Below are positions 1-9,010 of a stretch of 64,000 nucleotides of DNA, in pieces (the stretch's first letter is position 1; every line of letters begins with the position of its first letter). This DNA is from an uncultured Nitrospirota bacterium (GTDB lineage: Bacteria; Nitrospinota; Nitrospinia; CAJXCL01): contig CAJXCL010000006.1 in the NCBI GenBank assembly GCA_913051775.1, positions 1 through 64,000 of the forward strand, written 5' to 3'. Both the position numbers and the translations under genes were made by a program. A model generated the notes under the pieces. It did not search any database and was not told the origin of the DNA. It worked only from the letters and a program-made list of their open reading frames with translations.

Positions 1-540
1 CTATTGGAATGCAGATTATGGCTAAACATTTTGATGAGGAATCTATTTTCCGGTCCGCTTTCTCTTTTCAACAGAACACAGATCATCATTCAAAAAAACC
101 TGATCTGTAACTTTTATGATAAGATAAGCAGGATAAACAGGATTATAACGCGCTTTCTTCAAATTCCTTCTCTACTCTTTGTTTGCTCAATCCAGAAATT
201 TTCATTTAGACGTACCTACTATTAAAACGCTACAAATATTGATTTATTCCAATTTATTAAAAAAAATAATTTTTCTGGGAATAAAAGTGATCACCTCATC
301 GTTACTATTATACCCCAGGGTAGTGGATTTTACACCAAAAAAAGGAGGTGAATTGATCTAAAGGTTTGAATTTTTACTTGTTATTACTTTAACTTTTTCA
401 AATAGAAAGGAAGAGAAAGGTTAAGGGTTTTTTTTAGAAGTGCAATGACTGTGGCATAGTTTCTTACATCGATATGGTCGATACACTCCAAATAACGAAT
501 ACCGTTGACATTTTTTGATTTGCTAGTATAGAATTTAATT
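1..540. other. Intergenic/edge region without a convincing gene
   Basis: The two ORFs here (4-225 and 179-361) have no recognisable motif, no plausible start context and low-complexity hydrophobic content, so I do not call them. A strong Shine-Dalgarno-like string, AAAGGAGGTGA, sits near 341-352 but leads only to an immediate stop. The right end holds the promoter of the M16 gene. Confidence 0.5.
505..534 (+). promoter_or_regulatory. Sigma-70-like promoter of the M16 peptidase gene
   Basis: A consensus -35 box TTGACA (505-510) is followed after 18 nt by TAGAAT (529-534). Transcription would begin about 540-541, which is the A of the start codon at 541. No Shine-Dalgarno sequence is present, so the mRNA may be leaderless. 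Confidence 0.5.
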
Positions 541-2034
541 ATGCAAAATAAATTCAGAAATATAAGTCGCCTGATTGCAGTATTTATTTTAATACCCGTT
601 TATTCTTTCGCAATTACTCTAAACCTTGAGGAAAGGGTCATAGAGCATACATTAAAAAACGGTCTTAAAGTCCTGATGATGGAGAGGCACCAGTCTGCCA
701 CTGTAACCGCCTATATAAGAATGAATGTAGGATCTGTCGATGAAACTACAGGTAATACCGGCATTGCCCACATGCTGGAACACATGCTCTTTAAGGGAAC
801 TAAAACTCTTGGCACGATGGATTATGAAAATGAAAAACCAATCCTGGATGAAATTGATAAAGTTGCAGAGGAGTTGGATGCTGAGAGAAGAAAAGGAGCA
901 AGAATAGATAAATCCAGAATCAGGCAATTGCAAAAAAGATTAAAGGAACTCCAAGCCGAACATAAACCATTTGTGATACCGGATGAATTTTCTCAACTTT
1001 ACGCTAAAAACGGAGGAGTAGGGCATAACGCCGGCACCGGTAACGACGGGACAACGTATATGATCCGCCTTCCGGCGAACAAACTGGAACTCTGGGCGGC
1101 AATTGAGTCGGACAGGATGAGAGAGCCGGTGTTAAGAGAGTTTTATGCTGAGCGTGATGTGGTTATGGAGGAAAGGAGGATGCGTATAGAAAATTCTGCG
1201 GGAGGAAAACTTTACGAACAGTTCATATCCGCTGCGTTTACGGCTCATCCTTATGGAGTGCCAATTATAGGATGGTCGTCTGATATTAAGAACCTCTCAA
1301 AAGCGGAAACAAAAAAATTTTTAAAGACTTACTACTCGCCTAACAATGCTATCATAGGAATTGTTGGCGATATTAGTCCAGACGAAGTCATTAAACTGAT
1401 AGAAAAATATTTTGGCGATATTCCTTCACAACCACAACCCTCGCCTGTTTTAACTATTGAGCCTGAACAAATAGGTGAAAAAAGGGTCGAGGTTGTTCAC
1501 GATTCCGAACCTGAGTTGCTTATGGGATACCACAAACCAACCTTACCGGATCATGAAGATTATGTTTTTGATGTCATGGATAGCATCCTGAGTAGCGGTA
1601 GGACATCCCGTTTATACAAAAGTATTGTTTTGGAAAAACAAATTGCAACTGACGTAGGCACTTTCTCAGGCCCTGGTTCCCTCTATCCCAATATGTTTGT
1701 TTTTTCAGGAACTCCAAGGTACCCTCATACTGTTGAGGAACTGGAACAGGCCATTGAAGAAGAGATCGAAAAATTGAAGACGCAACCGGTCACCAAGAAA
1801 GAACTTCAAAAAGTTATCAACCAGATGGAAGCCGGTTTGGTCCGGGGACTTAAATCCAATTCAGGAATGGCGTCAAAACTAATTTATTATGAAGCAATTG
1901 CCGGAGACTGGAAATATTTTCTAACCCATATTGATAAAATTAAACAGATAACGACAGAAGATATTATGAAAACTACCCGGAAATATCTTGTGAGTCAGAA
2001 CAAAACAATTGCATACATTAAAAAGAAGCAGTGA
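541..2034 (+). CDS. M16 family zinc peptidase, catalytic member
   Basis: Secreted or periplasmic insulinase/PqqL-type metallopeptidase that degrades short peptides. An N-terminal signal peptide (about residues 1-24, ending YSFA) precedes the M16 domain. The zinc motif HMLEH (H77, E80, H81) is intact, and the third ligand is probably E210 in VVMEER. Between them lies a charged helical insertion of roughly 50 residues (about 95-148), seen in a subset of bacterial M16 proteins. The second M16 domain covers the C-terminal half. The next gene encodes the inactive-type partner, and such pairs usually form heterodimers. The start at 541 fits the signal peptide, but there is no ribosome binding site. 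Physiological substrate is unknown. Confidence 0.9.
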   Translation: MQNKFRNISRLIAVFILIPVYSFAITLNLEERVIEHTLKNGLKVLMMERHQSATVTAYIRMNVGSVDETTGNTGIAHMLEHMLFKGTKTLGTMDYENEKPILDEIDKVAEELDAERRKGARIDKSRIRQLQKRLKELQAEHKPFVIPDEFSQLYAKNGGVGHNAGTGNDGTTYMIRLPANKLELWAAIESDRMREPVLREFYAERDVVMEERRMRIENSAGGKLYEQFISAAFTAHPYGVPIIGWSSDIKNLSKAETKKFLKTYYSPNNAIIGIVGDISPDEVIKLIEKYFGDIPSQPQPSPVLTIEPEQIGEKRVEVVHDSEPELLMGYHKPTLPDHEDYVFDVMDSILSSGRTSRLYKSIVLEKQIATDVGTFSGPGSLYPNMFVFSGTPRYPHTVEELEQAIEEEIEKLKTQPVTKKELQKVINQMEAGLVRGLKSNSGMASKLIYYEAIAGDWKYFLTHIDKIKQITTEDIMKTTRKYLVSQNKTIAYIKKKQ

Positions 2035-2162
2035 TTAATTGGCAGGAAGCAAATTCTATGGTTTTGAATACTGAATTAATTAATGTATTTATGATAAATA
2101 TTCATCACAGACAAAGAAGTTTGTCCATTCCACTCGGCGAGAAAAAATAGCACCTAAATCTT

Positions 2163-3593
2163 ATGAAAAAAAAATATTTACAATTAATATTCATCATTGC
2201 TGTAACAGTATTTTTTCAAGCTTCTGCCTTTTCTTCGGAGAGAGTTCACCCGTCCGACTTTACCTACAAGTCCATCAATCTAAATCCGCCGGTTCCGAAT
2301 AAAACAGTGTTAAAAAACGGCATGGTGATTTATGCCCTGGAAGATCATGAGTTGCCTATTTTTACTATTAACGCTGTAATTAAAACCGGGGCCATTTATG
2401 TGCCGGAGGACAAGACAGGGTTATCATCTATAACTGGCTCAGTTATGAGATCAGGCGGGACTAAAAATATGACGTGGAAAGAAATAGATGAAAAACTGGA
2501 ATTTATCGCCGGGTCTGTAGAAACTTCCATAGGCTCTGACTCCGGCTCCGCAATCCTTTCTGTGATGACAAAAGATATTGACGAGGGCTTGAAGATTTTT
2601 GCCGATGTTCTGATGCACCCGGTTTTTGCTCAGGAAAAAATAGATATTACAAAAAATCAGGCAATTGAAGCAATCAGAAGAGAAAATGACAATCCCGGTC
2701 GGGTGGCTAGTAGAGAATTTAGAAGGTTATTGTATCGAGATCATCCTTATGGACGCAAATCTACTATTGAATCAGTTTCGAGTATAACAAGAGAAGATAT
2801 TATAGCGTTCCATAAAAAATATTATCATCCCAACAATATCATGTTTGGTATTTCCGGTGATTTTAATAAAGGCGAAATACTGGATAAAATTCGATCAGTT
2901 TTTAAGGATTGGAAAAAGAAGGAAATTGATTTTGCTGAAGTACCGCCGGTTAAAAAAGACCTCAACAGGTCAGTCAATTATGTCTATAAAGACGTTAAAC
3001 AATCGGTTATCCGTCTGGGGCATATGGGGCTTGATTATAGAAATCCGGATCATTATTCCGTAATACTAATGAATTATATTTTGGGTGGTGGTAGTTTTCA
3101 ATCCAGAATGATGCAGGATATCAGAAACGACAGGGGGCTTGCCTACTCAGTATGGAGCTATTTTCAATTAGGCATGCGGGATATAGGAGTCTTCGCGTCA
3201 GGGACTGGCACTAAACTGCAATCAACTATAACTGTTATTAAGCTAATGGAAGATATTATAAAAGAGATGCGTGAAAGCCCTGTGAAGGATGAAGAATTAA
3301 GAAACGCGAAAGAATATCTTATAAATTCTTTTGTTTTTAAATTTACCTCTACTGCCCAGATAGTAAACCGATTTCTTACCTTTGAGCATTATGATTTGCC
3401 AACAAATTATTTAGAGACTTACCTTGAAAATATCAGAAAAGTAACCAAAGAAGATATTTTGCGAGTGGCGCAAAAATATCTTAAACCGGATCAAACAGTT
3501 ATTCTTGTTGTTGGAAATAAGGAAAAGTTTGAAGCTCCGCTAAATAAATTTGGCCCGGTAAATGAAATCAAATTAAAAAGCTATAAGAATTAA
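2163..3593 (+). CDS. M16 family peptidase-like partner subunit
   Basis: Second M16 protein, 476 aa, with a signal peptide (cleavage near ASA-FSS, about residue 23). The region aligned with the zinc motif reads TGLSSITGSVMRSGG, so the HxxEH ligands are missing and it cannot bind catalytic zinc in the usual way. The C-terminal domain keeps the family's NDRGLAYSVWSYF segment, whose Arg/Tyr pair contacts substrate in known M16 heterodimers. It follows the catalytic gene by 128 bp in the same direction. Known family behaviour suggests it supplies substrate binding to the upstream protein; that is inference here. No clear Shine-Dalgarno sequence precedes the ATG. Confidence 0.88.
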   Translation: MKKKYLQLIFIIAVTVFFQASAFSSERVHPSDFTYKSINLNPPVPNKTVLKNGMVIYALEDHELPIFTINAVIKTGAIYVPEDKTGLSSITGSVMRSGGTKNMTWKEIDEKLEFIAGSVETSIGSDSGSAILSVMTKDIDEGLKIFADVLMHPVFAQEKIDITKNQAIEAIRRENDNPGRVASREFRRLLYRDHPYGRKSTIESVSSITREDIIAFHKKYYHPNNIMFGISGDFNKGEILDKIRSVFKDWKKKEIDFAEVPPVKKDLNRSVNYVYKDVKQSVIRLGHMGLDYRNPDHYSVILMNYILGGGSFQSRMMQDIRNDRGLAYSVWSYFQLGMRDIGVFASGTGTKLQSTITVIKLMEDIIKEMRESPVKDEELRNAKEYLINSFVFKFTSTAQIVNRFLTFEHYDLPTNYLETYLENIRKVTKEDILRVAQKYLKPDQTVILVVGNKEKFEAPLNKFGPVNEIKLKSYKN

Positions 3594-3677
3594 AACATAA
3601 CTCAAGCGATTGCATTCAAGTAAATAGAACACAGATATTGCTTTGCAGATTCGACCATGGAAGAGTACCTGCAAAGA

Positions 3678-3707
3678 CTTAAAAGTGTTTAGCGAGCGTA
3701 TTCCCTG
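3678..3707 (+). repeat. Dispersed repeat R1, copy A
   Basis: Contains AAGTGTTTAGCGAGCG, shared with copies near 22304, 43213 and (inverted) 51869. All four lie in intergenic DNA downstream of genes. Copy A is followed directly by a long perfect hairpin. Confidence 0.6.
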
Positions 3708-3710
3708 TAC

Positions 3711-3747
3711 TGAAGATTCCCTGCAGTCTCGCTGCAGGGAATCTTCA
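3711..3747. repeat. Perfect 16-bp hairpin between convergent genes
   Basis: TGAAGATTCCCTGCAG pairs perfectly with its complement across a 5-nt loop. There is no T-run, so it is a palindromic repeat rather than a classical intrinsic terminator, although it lies between convergent transcription units and may stop or protect both transcripts. A tandem 12-bp duplication (TTAGCGGGTAAA twice, 3749-3772) follows. Confidence 0.7.
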
Positions 3748-3794
3748 ATTAGCGGGTAAATTAGCGGGTAAAGGAAGATAAAAAAACTGCAAGA

Positions 3795-3917
3795 CTATTT
3801 CGATTTTATGTCTTCAATTTCTTTTTTAAGAACGCCAATTTCTCTAATATCCATATAAATATGAAAAAGCAGCAACCCCGTTAGCAAGATAAGCCATACC
3901 AAAGCCCATGTCGGCAT
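3795..3917 (-). CDS. Small single-pass membrane protein (40 aa), too short for the ORF track
   Basis: Reverse-strand ORF starting MPTWALVWLILLTGLLLF and ending in a charged helix KKEIEDIKSK. Residues 4-20 form one hydrophobic segment, followed by a short amphipathic, coiled-coil-like tail of about 20 residues. It has one of the best ribosome binding sites in the window, AAGGAGGTGA with 7 nt from AGGAGG to the ATG. It sits 24 bp downstream of the dual glycosyltransferase on the same strand, so co-transcription is likely. No family is recognised; it may be a membrane adaptor for the neighbouring enzyme. The strong translation signal and the sensible topology are the reasons for calling it. Confidence 0.65.
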   Translation of the reverse strand: MPTWALVWLILLTGLLLFHIYMDIREIGVLKKEIEDIKSK

Positions 3918-3941
3918 AAAATCACCTCCTTTTGAGATGAA

Positions 3942-5528
3942 CTATACGTTTTTTCCCGTAACATCCCAGTATTTTTTTAGAAAAAGAGTTTCCCATCTCG
4001 GTCTGTTTTTTTTAAAATATTTCATCAATGATTCGCGGTACATTTTCTTTCGGTCAAAAGGGACGGTTTCCGATCCCATACCGCTATAATGAATAACCCC
4101 TGAGCGGGGCAGGTACAGGACTTTCCAACCCTTTTTCCGGAGTCGATAAAACAGATCGGTTTCCTCTAAATAAAAAAAATAAATATCATCAAACCCGCCG
4201 ACTAATTCCAAAGCTTCCTTCCGAATTAAAAAACAAGCGCCTCTAATGGATGGAACACTGTAGGCTTTAGAATCTTTGTAAAACATTTCTCTTATATCGG
4301 CTTTTAATTTAAAAAAAGGTTTTAATAATTCATGCCCTATAGTAGGCTGCGGGCAAACGGATTTCTGTATACTCAAACTTTGCTGATAAAGTCGCGGACC
4401 CACAACCGCTGCTTTTTGTTCATTATCTAACACCTCCACTAAACACGATACAGCTCTATTGATAACTTCTACATCTGTATTTATATATAGCAGATATTTG
4501 TTTTTTGCTGCTTTAAAACCCTGGTTGGCAGCAAAAGCAAAACCTTTATTTTCTGAATTTCGAATGATTTTAGTCTTTGGATACATTTTAACAGTCGTTT
4601 CTATAGCCTTATCAGTAGACGCATTGTCCACAAGTATCCACTCTGAGTTGTCGGGATGCGTGATTTGATCGTTTGCTGCTAATTTTTCTAAACATTTTTC
4701 TAAGATTTTTCCTGAATTATGAGAAATTATTATTATAGATATTTTATTCGATAACTCAGTAATTGGATTAAAATTATTACTGCTCCTGTTTTCCCAAACC
4801 TTTGTATATTTAAGAAAAGTATATAAGCTATAAAGCACTGACAGTACAAATCCGTGTATGCCGTCCCTGAAGCCCTGCCTTAAAAAAAACATCTTTGCAA
4901 AAACTAAGAAAGGATTTACCCACATCCAGAACGTTAAAAAAGGAACTTTTTTATGAGAAAGTTCCTTTGCTGAAAGAGATGAGTAGTTTTCCATCTTTTT
5001 CAAATAACTTGATATTGATTTGTATGTAAAATGCTCTATAGGTTTTTTCATGAAGCCCACAGATCCATTTACAATCACCTTTTCATGGACTTCCCGCAGT
5101 TCTACATAAGACGCATCTTTTTTAAAAAGCCGTAAAGTATAATCAGGCCACCAGCCGCTGTACTTAATCCATTTGCCCAGAAAGAAATTTCTTCTTGGTA
5201 TGTAAAAACCATTAAAGGAATTATTATTTATTTTTTCGATGATCTCAGATTTTAATTCCGGAGTAATTCTCTCATCGGCATCAAGAATAAAAACCCAGTC
5301 TTTTTTAGCATGATCTACAGCTAACTGCTTCTGCTTTGAGTAACCCAGCCACTCATGTTGAAAGACCCTATCCGTATATTTTTTACAAATCTCCACTGTT
5401 TTGTCTTGACTGAAAGAATCAAGCACAACTACATCTTCAAAATCGCTGACGCTTTCAAGAGCATTCTGAATATTATTTTCTTCGTTCTTTGTAATAATGG
5501 TAACTGAAATTGGAATTTTCTTGTTCAT
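3942..5528 (-). CDS. Fused two-domain GT2 glycosyltransferase
   Basis: 528-aa protein with two GT-A family 2 domains. Residues 1-250 resemble the WaaE/KdtX LPS-core glucosyltransferase group, with TIITKNEENNIQ at the N-terminus, VVLDSFSQDKT, and the DXD-like motif LDADERI. Residues 265-528 resemble O-antigen rhamnosyltransferases, with SIIIISHNSG, VDNASTD, the metal motif NTDVEV and the catalytic-acid region LEETDLFYRL. A hydrophobic stretch around 205-235 could associate it with the membrane. The two domains are usually separate proteins, so one polypeptide probably adds two consecutive sugars to the LPS core or a related glycan. Donor and acceptor cannot be read from the sequence. Confidence 0.85.
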   Translation of the reverse strand: MNKKIPISVTIITKNEENNIQNALESVSDFEDVVVLDSFSQDKTVEICKKYTDRVFQHEWLGYSKQKQLAVDHAKKDWVFILDADERITPELKSEIIEKINNNSFNGFYIPRRNFFLGKWIKYSGWWPDYTLRLFKKDASYVELREVHEKVIVNGSVGFMKKPIEHFTYKSISSYLKKMENYSSLSAKELSHKKVPFLTFWMWVNPFLVFAKMFFLRQGFRDGIHGFVLSVLYSLYTFLKYTKVWENRSSNNFNPITELSNKISIIIISHNSGKILEKCLEKLAANDQITHPDNSEWILVDNASTDKAIETTVKMYPKTKIIRNSENKGFAFAANQGFKAAKNKYLLYINTDVEVINRAVSCLVEVLDNEQKAAVVGPRLYQQSLSIQKSVCPQPTIGHELLKPFFKLKADIREMFYKDSKAYSVPSIRGACFLIRKEALELVGGFDDIYFFYLEETDLFYRLRKKGWKVLYLPRSGVIHYSGMGSETVPFDRKKMYRESLMKYFKKNRPRWETLFLKKYWDVTGKNV

Positions 5529-5610
5529 TTTTTCAAAAAAATGCTTTAAAGACAGAAAATGCAGATGATACCGATTTCACCAACTATATTCGGGAAACAG
5601 TAAAAAACGT

Positions 5611-5642
5611 TCTTGTTCCAAAGCTCCAGTTTGGGAACAAGA
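5611..5642. repeat. Palindrome between divergent glycosyltransferase genes
   Basis: CTTGTTCC and GGGAACAAG form a stem with A-T pairs continuing inward and a loop around GCTCCAG. A run of eight T follows on the + strand and six A precede it. It could act as a terminator on either strand, but it sits between divergent genes, so a dispersed palindromic repeat is at least as likely. Confidence 0.55.
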
Positions 5643-5749
5643 GTATTTTTTTTGCGAACTCTGCTTCTTTGCGGTAAAAAAATATTCCCAAATAAAGAAG
5701 ATTTTATGGAATAACAGTATTATGAAGTAAAAAAATGAAATAACTTGCA

Positions 5750-6895
5750 ATGCAAAATGTATCACATTATTATAACCCTTTCAATATGTGGACTATTTTT
5801 CATACTGAGGCTTCTTTAGGCTGGGGTGGGCAGGAAATAAGAATCCTAAATGAATCAATGGGTATGCGAGATCTAGGACACGAGATCATAATAATAACTC
5901 CTGCCAACAGCACCCTCATGAAGAAGGCCTCTGATCGGAGATTTGAAGTAATATCTGCGTCTTTTAATAGGAAAGATTATCCTGCGACATGTTTTAAAAT
6001 TTTAAAGCTGATTCAACTTAAAAGGCCGGATTTTATCAATACCCACAGTTCAAAGGATAGCTGGGTAGCAAGCTTTGCTGCAAGATTGTCTAACTACAAA
6101 CCCTTTATTATTAGAACGAGGCATCTTTCTACCCCTGTCGCGACTAATATTTTTGGTTCTGTTATATACAAATTACTGCCTCACAAGATCATAACTACCG
6201 GCGAAACAATTAGAGAACAACTTATCGAAAGAAACCATGTATCTCCTGAAAAAATCGTATCTATACCGACAGGAGTGGATTTTAAATTATTTGATCCAAA
6301 AAAATCTAAAAAAAAAATACGAAGGGAACTTTCTTTGACAGAGAATACACCTCTTGTTGGAATGGTTTCCGTGCTGAGGAGCTGGAAAGGCCACAATTTC
6401 TTTATTGACGCGACTGCCACTGTTTTAAAAAAATTTTCCAATGTAAGGTTTTTAATTGTTGGAGACGGTCCTCAGAAAGAAAATTTAACTAAAATAATTC
6501 AAGAAAAAGGACTATCGGAAACTATATTTATGCTAGGACACAGGGAAGATATCCCTGAAATCATGGCTTCTTTTAATATACTTGTACACCCTTCTTTTGC
6601 TAATGAAGGAGTCCCTCAGTCTATTGTTCAAGCCATGGCAATGGGGGTTCCGGTTATAGCGTCAGATATCAAATCTTTAAGCGAAGTTGTTACCGATGGC
6701 AAAACAGGGCTCCTTTCGCCCAGGAAGGATTCTGGAAAGCTTGCAAAAAGAATAATACTGCTTCTTAAAAATAAAGAGTTGATGCGAAAAATGGGGAATA
6801 ATGGACGAAAATTTGTTGTAGAAAAATTTTCTATGGAAAGAATGATAAGTTCTATAGAAAACTTATACAAGAATATGGTAGGAAACCTGCAGTAG
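5750..6895 (+). CDS. GT4 family glycosyltransferase
   Basis: GT-B retaining glycosyltransferase of about 380 aa. The N-terminal acceptor domain opens with IFHTEASLGWGGQE, the usual first strand and glycine-rich loop. The C-terminal donor domain carries VGDGPQKENL, HPSFANEGVPQSIVQAMAMG (the family's E-x7-E region) and GLLSPRKD. In-frame ATG codons at 5750 and 5786 are both possible; relatives normally begin just before the IFHTE strand, which favours 5786, and neither has a good ribosome binding site. It begins a run of + strand glycan genes and probably extends LPS core or surface polysaccharide at the cytoplasmic face. The sugar is unknown. Confidence 0.85.
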   Translation: MQNVSHYYNPFNMWTIFHTEASLGWGGQEIRILNESMGMRDLGHEIIIITPANSTLMKKASDRRFEVISASFNRKDYPATCFKILKLIQLKRPDFINTHSSKDSWVASFAARLSNYKPFIIRTRHLSTPVATNIFGSVIYKLLPHKIITTGETIREQLIERNHVSPEKIVSIPTGVDFKLFDPKKSKKKIRRELSLTENTPLVGMVSVLRSWKGHNFFIDATATVLKKFSNVRFLIVGDGPQKENLTKIIQEKGLSETIFMLGHREDIPEIMASFNILVHPSFANEGVPQSIVQAMAMGVPVIASDIKSLSEVVTDGKTGLLSPRKDSGKLAKRIILLLKNKELMRKMGNNGRKFVVEKFSMERMISSIENLYKNMVGNLQ

Positions 6896-7197
6896 TTTCA
6901 GTATAGCAATGATTAAAGCAGCCTGAGTTCTTGCGATTCCCAAAACCAATTTAATGAGATCGGTTTTTAATTCTCCTTCTTTATTTCGATTCCCAATCAA
7001 GTTGGGAATGACATTAAAGCGTTGCCCCTTTGTTTTCGGACAGCCTGAAAAAAATCATCCAATTTGGGTATGAATTGGTCATTAAATGGTATTAAAAAAT
7101 ATTATAATTAAAGAGATTGTATCGATTTCAAAAGCGCTGAATTTGCCTTAAAGGAACTATTCCTCTAAAACAAAGTAATAAGGTAAAATGATTATCA
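6896..7197. other. Intergenic region with repeat fragments
   Basis: No gene seen. It holds a perfect 8-bp hairpin (ATTCCCAA/TTGGGAAT, 6989-7009) and at 7018-7048 a fragment related to the right arm of the MITE-like element near 45.4 kb (shared TTTTCGGACAGCCTGA). A TATAAT at 7103-7108 is a candidate -10 box for the next gene, but no convincing -35 box was found. Confidence 0.5.
7018..7048 (+). repeat. Partial copy of the MITE-like element
   Basis: CGTTGCCC followed by TTGTTTTCGGACAGCCTGA matches, with few differences, the segment at about 45422-45450 inside the element with inverted ends. The rest of the element is absent here, so this is a solo fragment or a decayed copy. Confidence 0.5.
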
Positions 7198-8385
7198 ATG
7201 AAGATAGCTATCGTTTTAATGAAGTATAACCCTTTTGGCGGGTATGAACGGCAGGCAGCTCTTTTAGCGGAAGCATTTGCTGATCGTGGAGATAATGTCA
7301 CAGTATTTGCAAATGAGTGGCTGGGGAACTCGCGTGCCGGTATTAAGTTTCAAAAAGTTCCGATGTTTAAAGGTATGTCCTGGCTTAAAGTTCTCTCCTT
7401 TGCCTTGTTTTCCAAACATTGTCTAAATCGTGAGGAAAATAATTTTGATATAATTATAGCCTTCGACAGAACCCTTGTAATGGATATTTACCGTGCCGGT
7501 AATGCTTGCCACAAAGAATGGATAAATTTTAGAAAACAACACGAAAGTATATTAAGTTTAATTTCCATAGCTATAAATCCACTCCACATTGTTATTAATG
7601 CAATAGAAAAATTTATTTTTTCTCAAATACAAAAAACTACCGGAAAAATTATTGTTCTTTCCGAAATTAGTGCTCTTCAGATTCGCCAGCATTATTCAGT
7701 AGAAGAAAACCGTTTTATTGTTGTACCTCCGGCAGTGGATTTAACACGTTTTGATAAGTCCAAATTACCGGTATACAGGAAAGAGCAGAGAAATAAATTA
7801 GGTATTGAAAAAAATACGTTGCTGCTTTTGCATGTCGGCTCCGGCTTTAAGATAAAGGGGCTTAACAGTACTATTGCGTCGTTATCAATTTTAATAAATA
7901 AAGGATTGCGAGCAGAATTGCTTATCGCGGGAAAGAATGGATCAGCGGTAAAAAAATATTTAAAACTCTGTCAAAAGATGGGGTTGGAAAACAATGTTCA
8001 CTTTCTGGGAGGAGTTAAAGACATTGAGCGTTTTTACGCTGTTGCGGATATCTTTGTTATGCCGTCTCTTTTTGAAACTTTTGGCATTGCAACTATAGAA
8101 GCATTATCCTTTGGATTACCTGTTATAATAGGCAGAGGCGCGGGGGTTTCATCGATCGTCGAACAGGAAAAAATTGGAAAGGTGCTTAATGTGCCCGCTG
8201 ATCCGGTTGAACTTGCTGACTTAATAGAGGAAACCGCTACAAATGAAAATGGCCTAAAGTCAGCAGGGAAAATTGATCAGGAAATTGAAAAAAGAATAGG
8301 CGTGTCTTTAAAATATGATCATAGTGAGATAATAAAAAAATATTTAACCGTTATCGACCAGGTGGCACAAAGAAAAACCTTTTAG
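7198..8385 (+). CDS. WaaG-like GT4 glycosyltransferase (LPS core)
   Basis: 395-aa GT-B enzyme. The N-terminus reads MKIAIVLMKYNPFGGYERQ, the glycine-rich acceptor loop typical of WaaG/RfaG LPS-core glucosyltransferases. AFDRTLVMDIYRAGNACH matches the WaaG-type region where this group has a D-x-YR-x-G-x-G/CH segment. The donor domain contains LHVGSGFKIKG, MPSLFETFGIATIEALSFGL (the E-x7-E motif) and GLPVI. Expected reaction: transfer of a hexose from a nucleotide sugar to inner-core heptose at the cytoplasmic membrane face; the exact linkage is inference. The methyltransferase follows after 13 bp, so the genes are likely co-transcribed. Confidence 0.82.
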   Translation: MKIAIVLMKYNPFGGYERQAALLAEAFADRGDNVTVFANEWLGNSRAGIKFQKVPMFKGMSWLKVLSFALFSKHCLNREENNFDIIIAFDRTLVMDIYRAGNACHKEWINFRKQHESILSLISIAINPLHIVINAIEKFIFSQIQKTTGKIIVLSEISALQIRQHYSVEENRFIVVPPAVDLTRFDKSKLPVYRKEQRNKLGIEKNTLLLLHVGSGFKIKGLNSTIASLSILINKGLRAELLIAGKNGSAVKKYLKLCQKMGLENNVHFLGGVKDIERFYAVADIFVMPSLFETFGIATIEALSFGLPVIIGRGAGVSSIVEQEKIGKVLNVPADPVELADLIEETATNENGLKSAGKIDQEIEKRIGVSLKYDHSEIIKKYLTVIDQVAQRKTF

Positions 8386-8398
8386 TGCAAGATAATTT

Positions 8399-9010
8399 AT
8401 GATTGAAAAAGAAAGATTTTTGGAAATGTTTTTAAATGTTGTACCTCCAGACCTTGGTGGTTACCTGGAAGGTAATGCCGGGGGATCATCTATCAGGAAA
8501 ATTGAAGGTCAAACACTATATAAAATATGCAGTATTTTCCAACCTAAAACAATTGTTGAAACAGGAACTCATAGTGGTTGCTCAACAAATTACTTATTAA
8601 AGTATGCGGTGGAAAATAGAGCAACCGTCTATAGCTTTGACGTGGTTAGTAATGCCGGGGCAGACATTATTAAAGACCTGAGATCCGCCCTAGTACTAAA
8701 TAAACCCAAAAGAAAGCTGTGGCGAAAGGATGTAAACCTTGAAGATATTAAAAAAACAAGAGATATGTTTATTGAAACTGCTCAAAGAGGAATAGATCTT
8801 TTTTTTCACGATTCAGATCATAGATATAAGAATGTAAAGTGGGAATTCGATAATATTACTTGTTTTATGGGAAAAGGGTCTCCGGTAATTCTTCATGATG
8901 TTTTAAATGATACAGCAAACCATGAAACTCATTTGCTATTTAAAGAAGTAGTTTGTAGCTGGAAACATATATTTGATACACCGAGTGGGCTTGGCTTAAT
9001 AGTTTTATGA
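8399..9010 (+). CDS. Class I SAM-dependent methyltransferase in glycan locus
   Basis: 203-aa protein with a Rossmann methyltransferase motif I, VETGTHSGCSTNYLL, at about residues 57-71 and an acidic motif II region SFDVVS. The FHDSDHRYKNVKWEFD segment resembles the metal- or substrate-binding part of the Methyltransf_24/CmcI-like group. It overlaps the next glycosyltransferase by 4 bp (ATGA), so the two are translationally coupled. In this context it probably methylates a sugar or a sugar-linked group in the surface glycan. The target atom cannot be predicted. Confidence 0.75.
   Translation: MIEKERFLEMFLNVVPPDLGGYLEGNAGGSSIRKIEGQTLYKICSIFQPKTIVETGTHSGCSTNYLLKYAVENRATVYSFDVVSNAGADIIKDLRSALVLNKPKRKLWRKDVNLEDIKKTRDMFIETAQRGIDLFFHDSDHRYKNVKWEFDNITCFMGKGSPVILHDVLNDTANHETHLLFKEVVCSWKHIFDTPSGLGLIVL

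Noticed and set aside
4-361. Two ORFs (73 and 60 aa) at the window start
   Set aside because: No recognisable motif, poor start context and A/T-driven hydrophobic composition; likely chance ORFs.
5577-5765. 62-aa reverse ORF between divergent glycosyltransferase genes
   Set aside because: It contains the palindromic repeat and low-complexity Phe/Lys runs, with no ribosome binding site.
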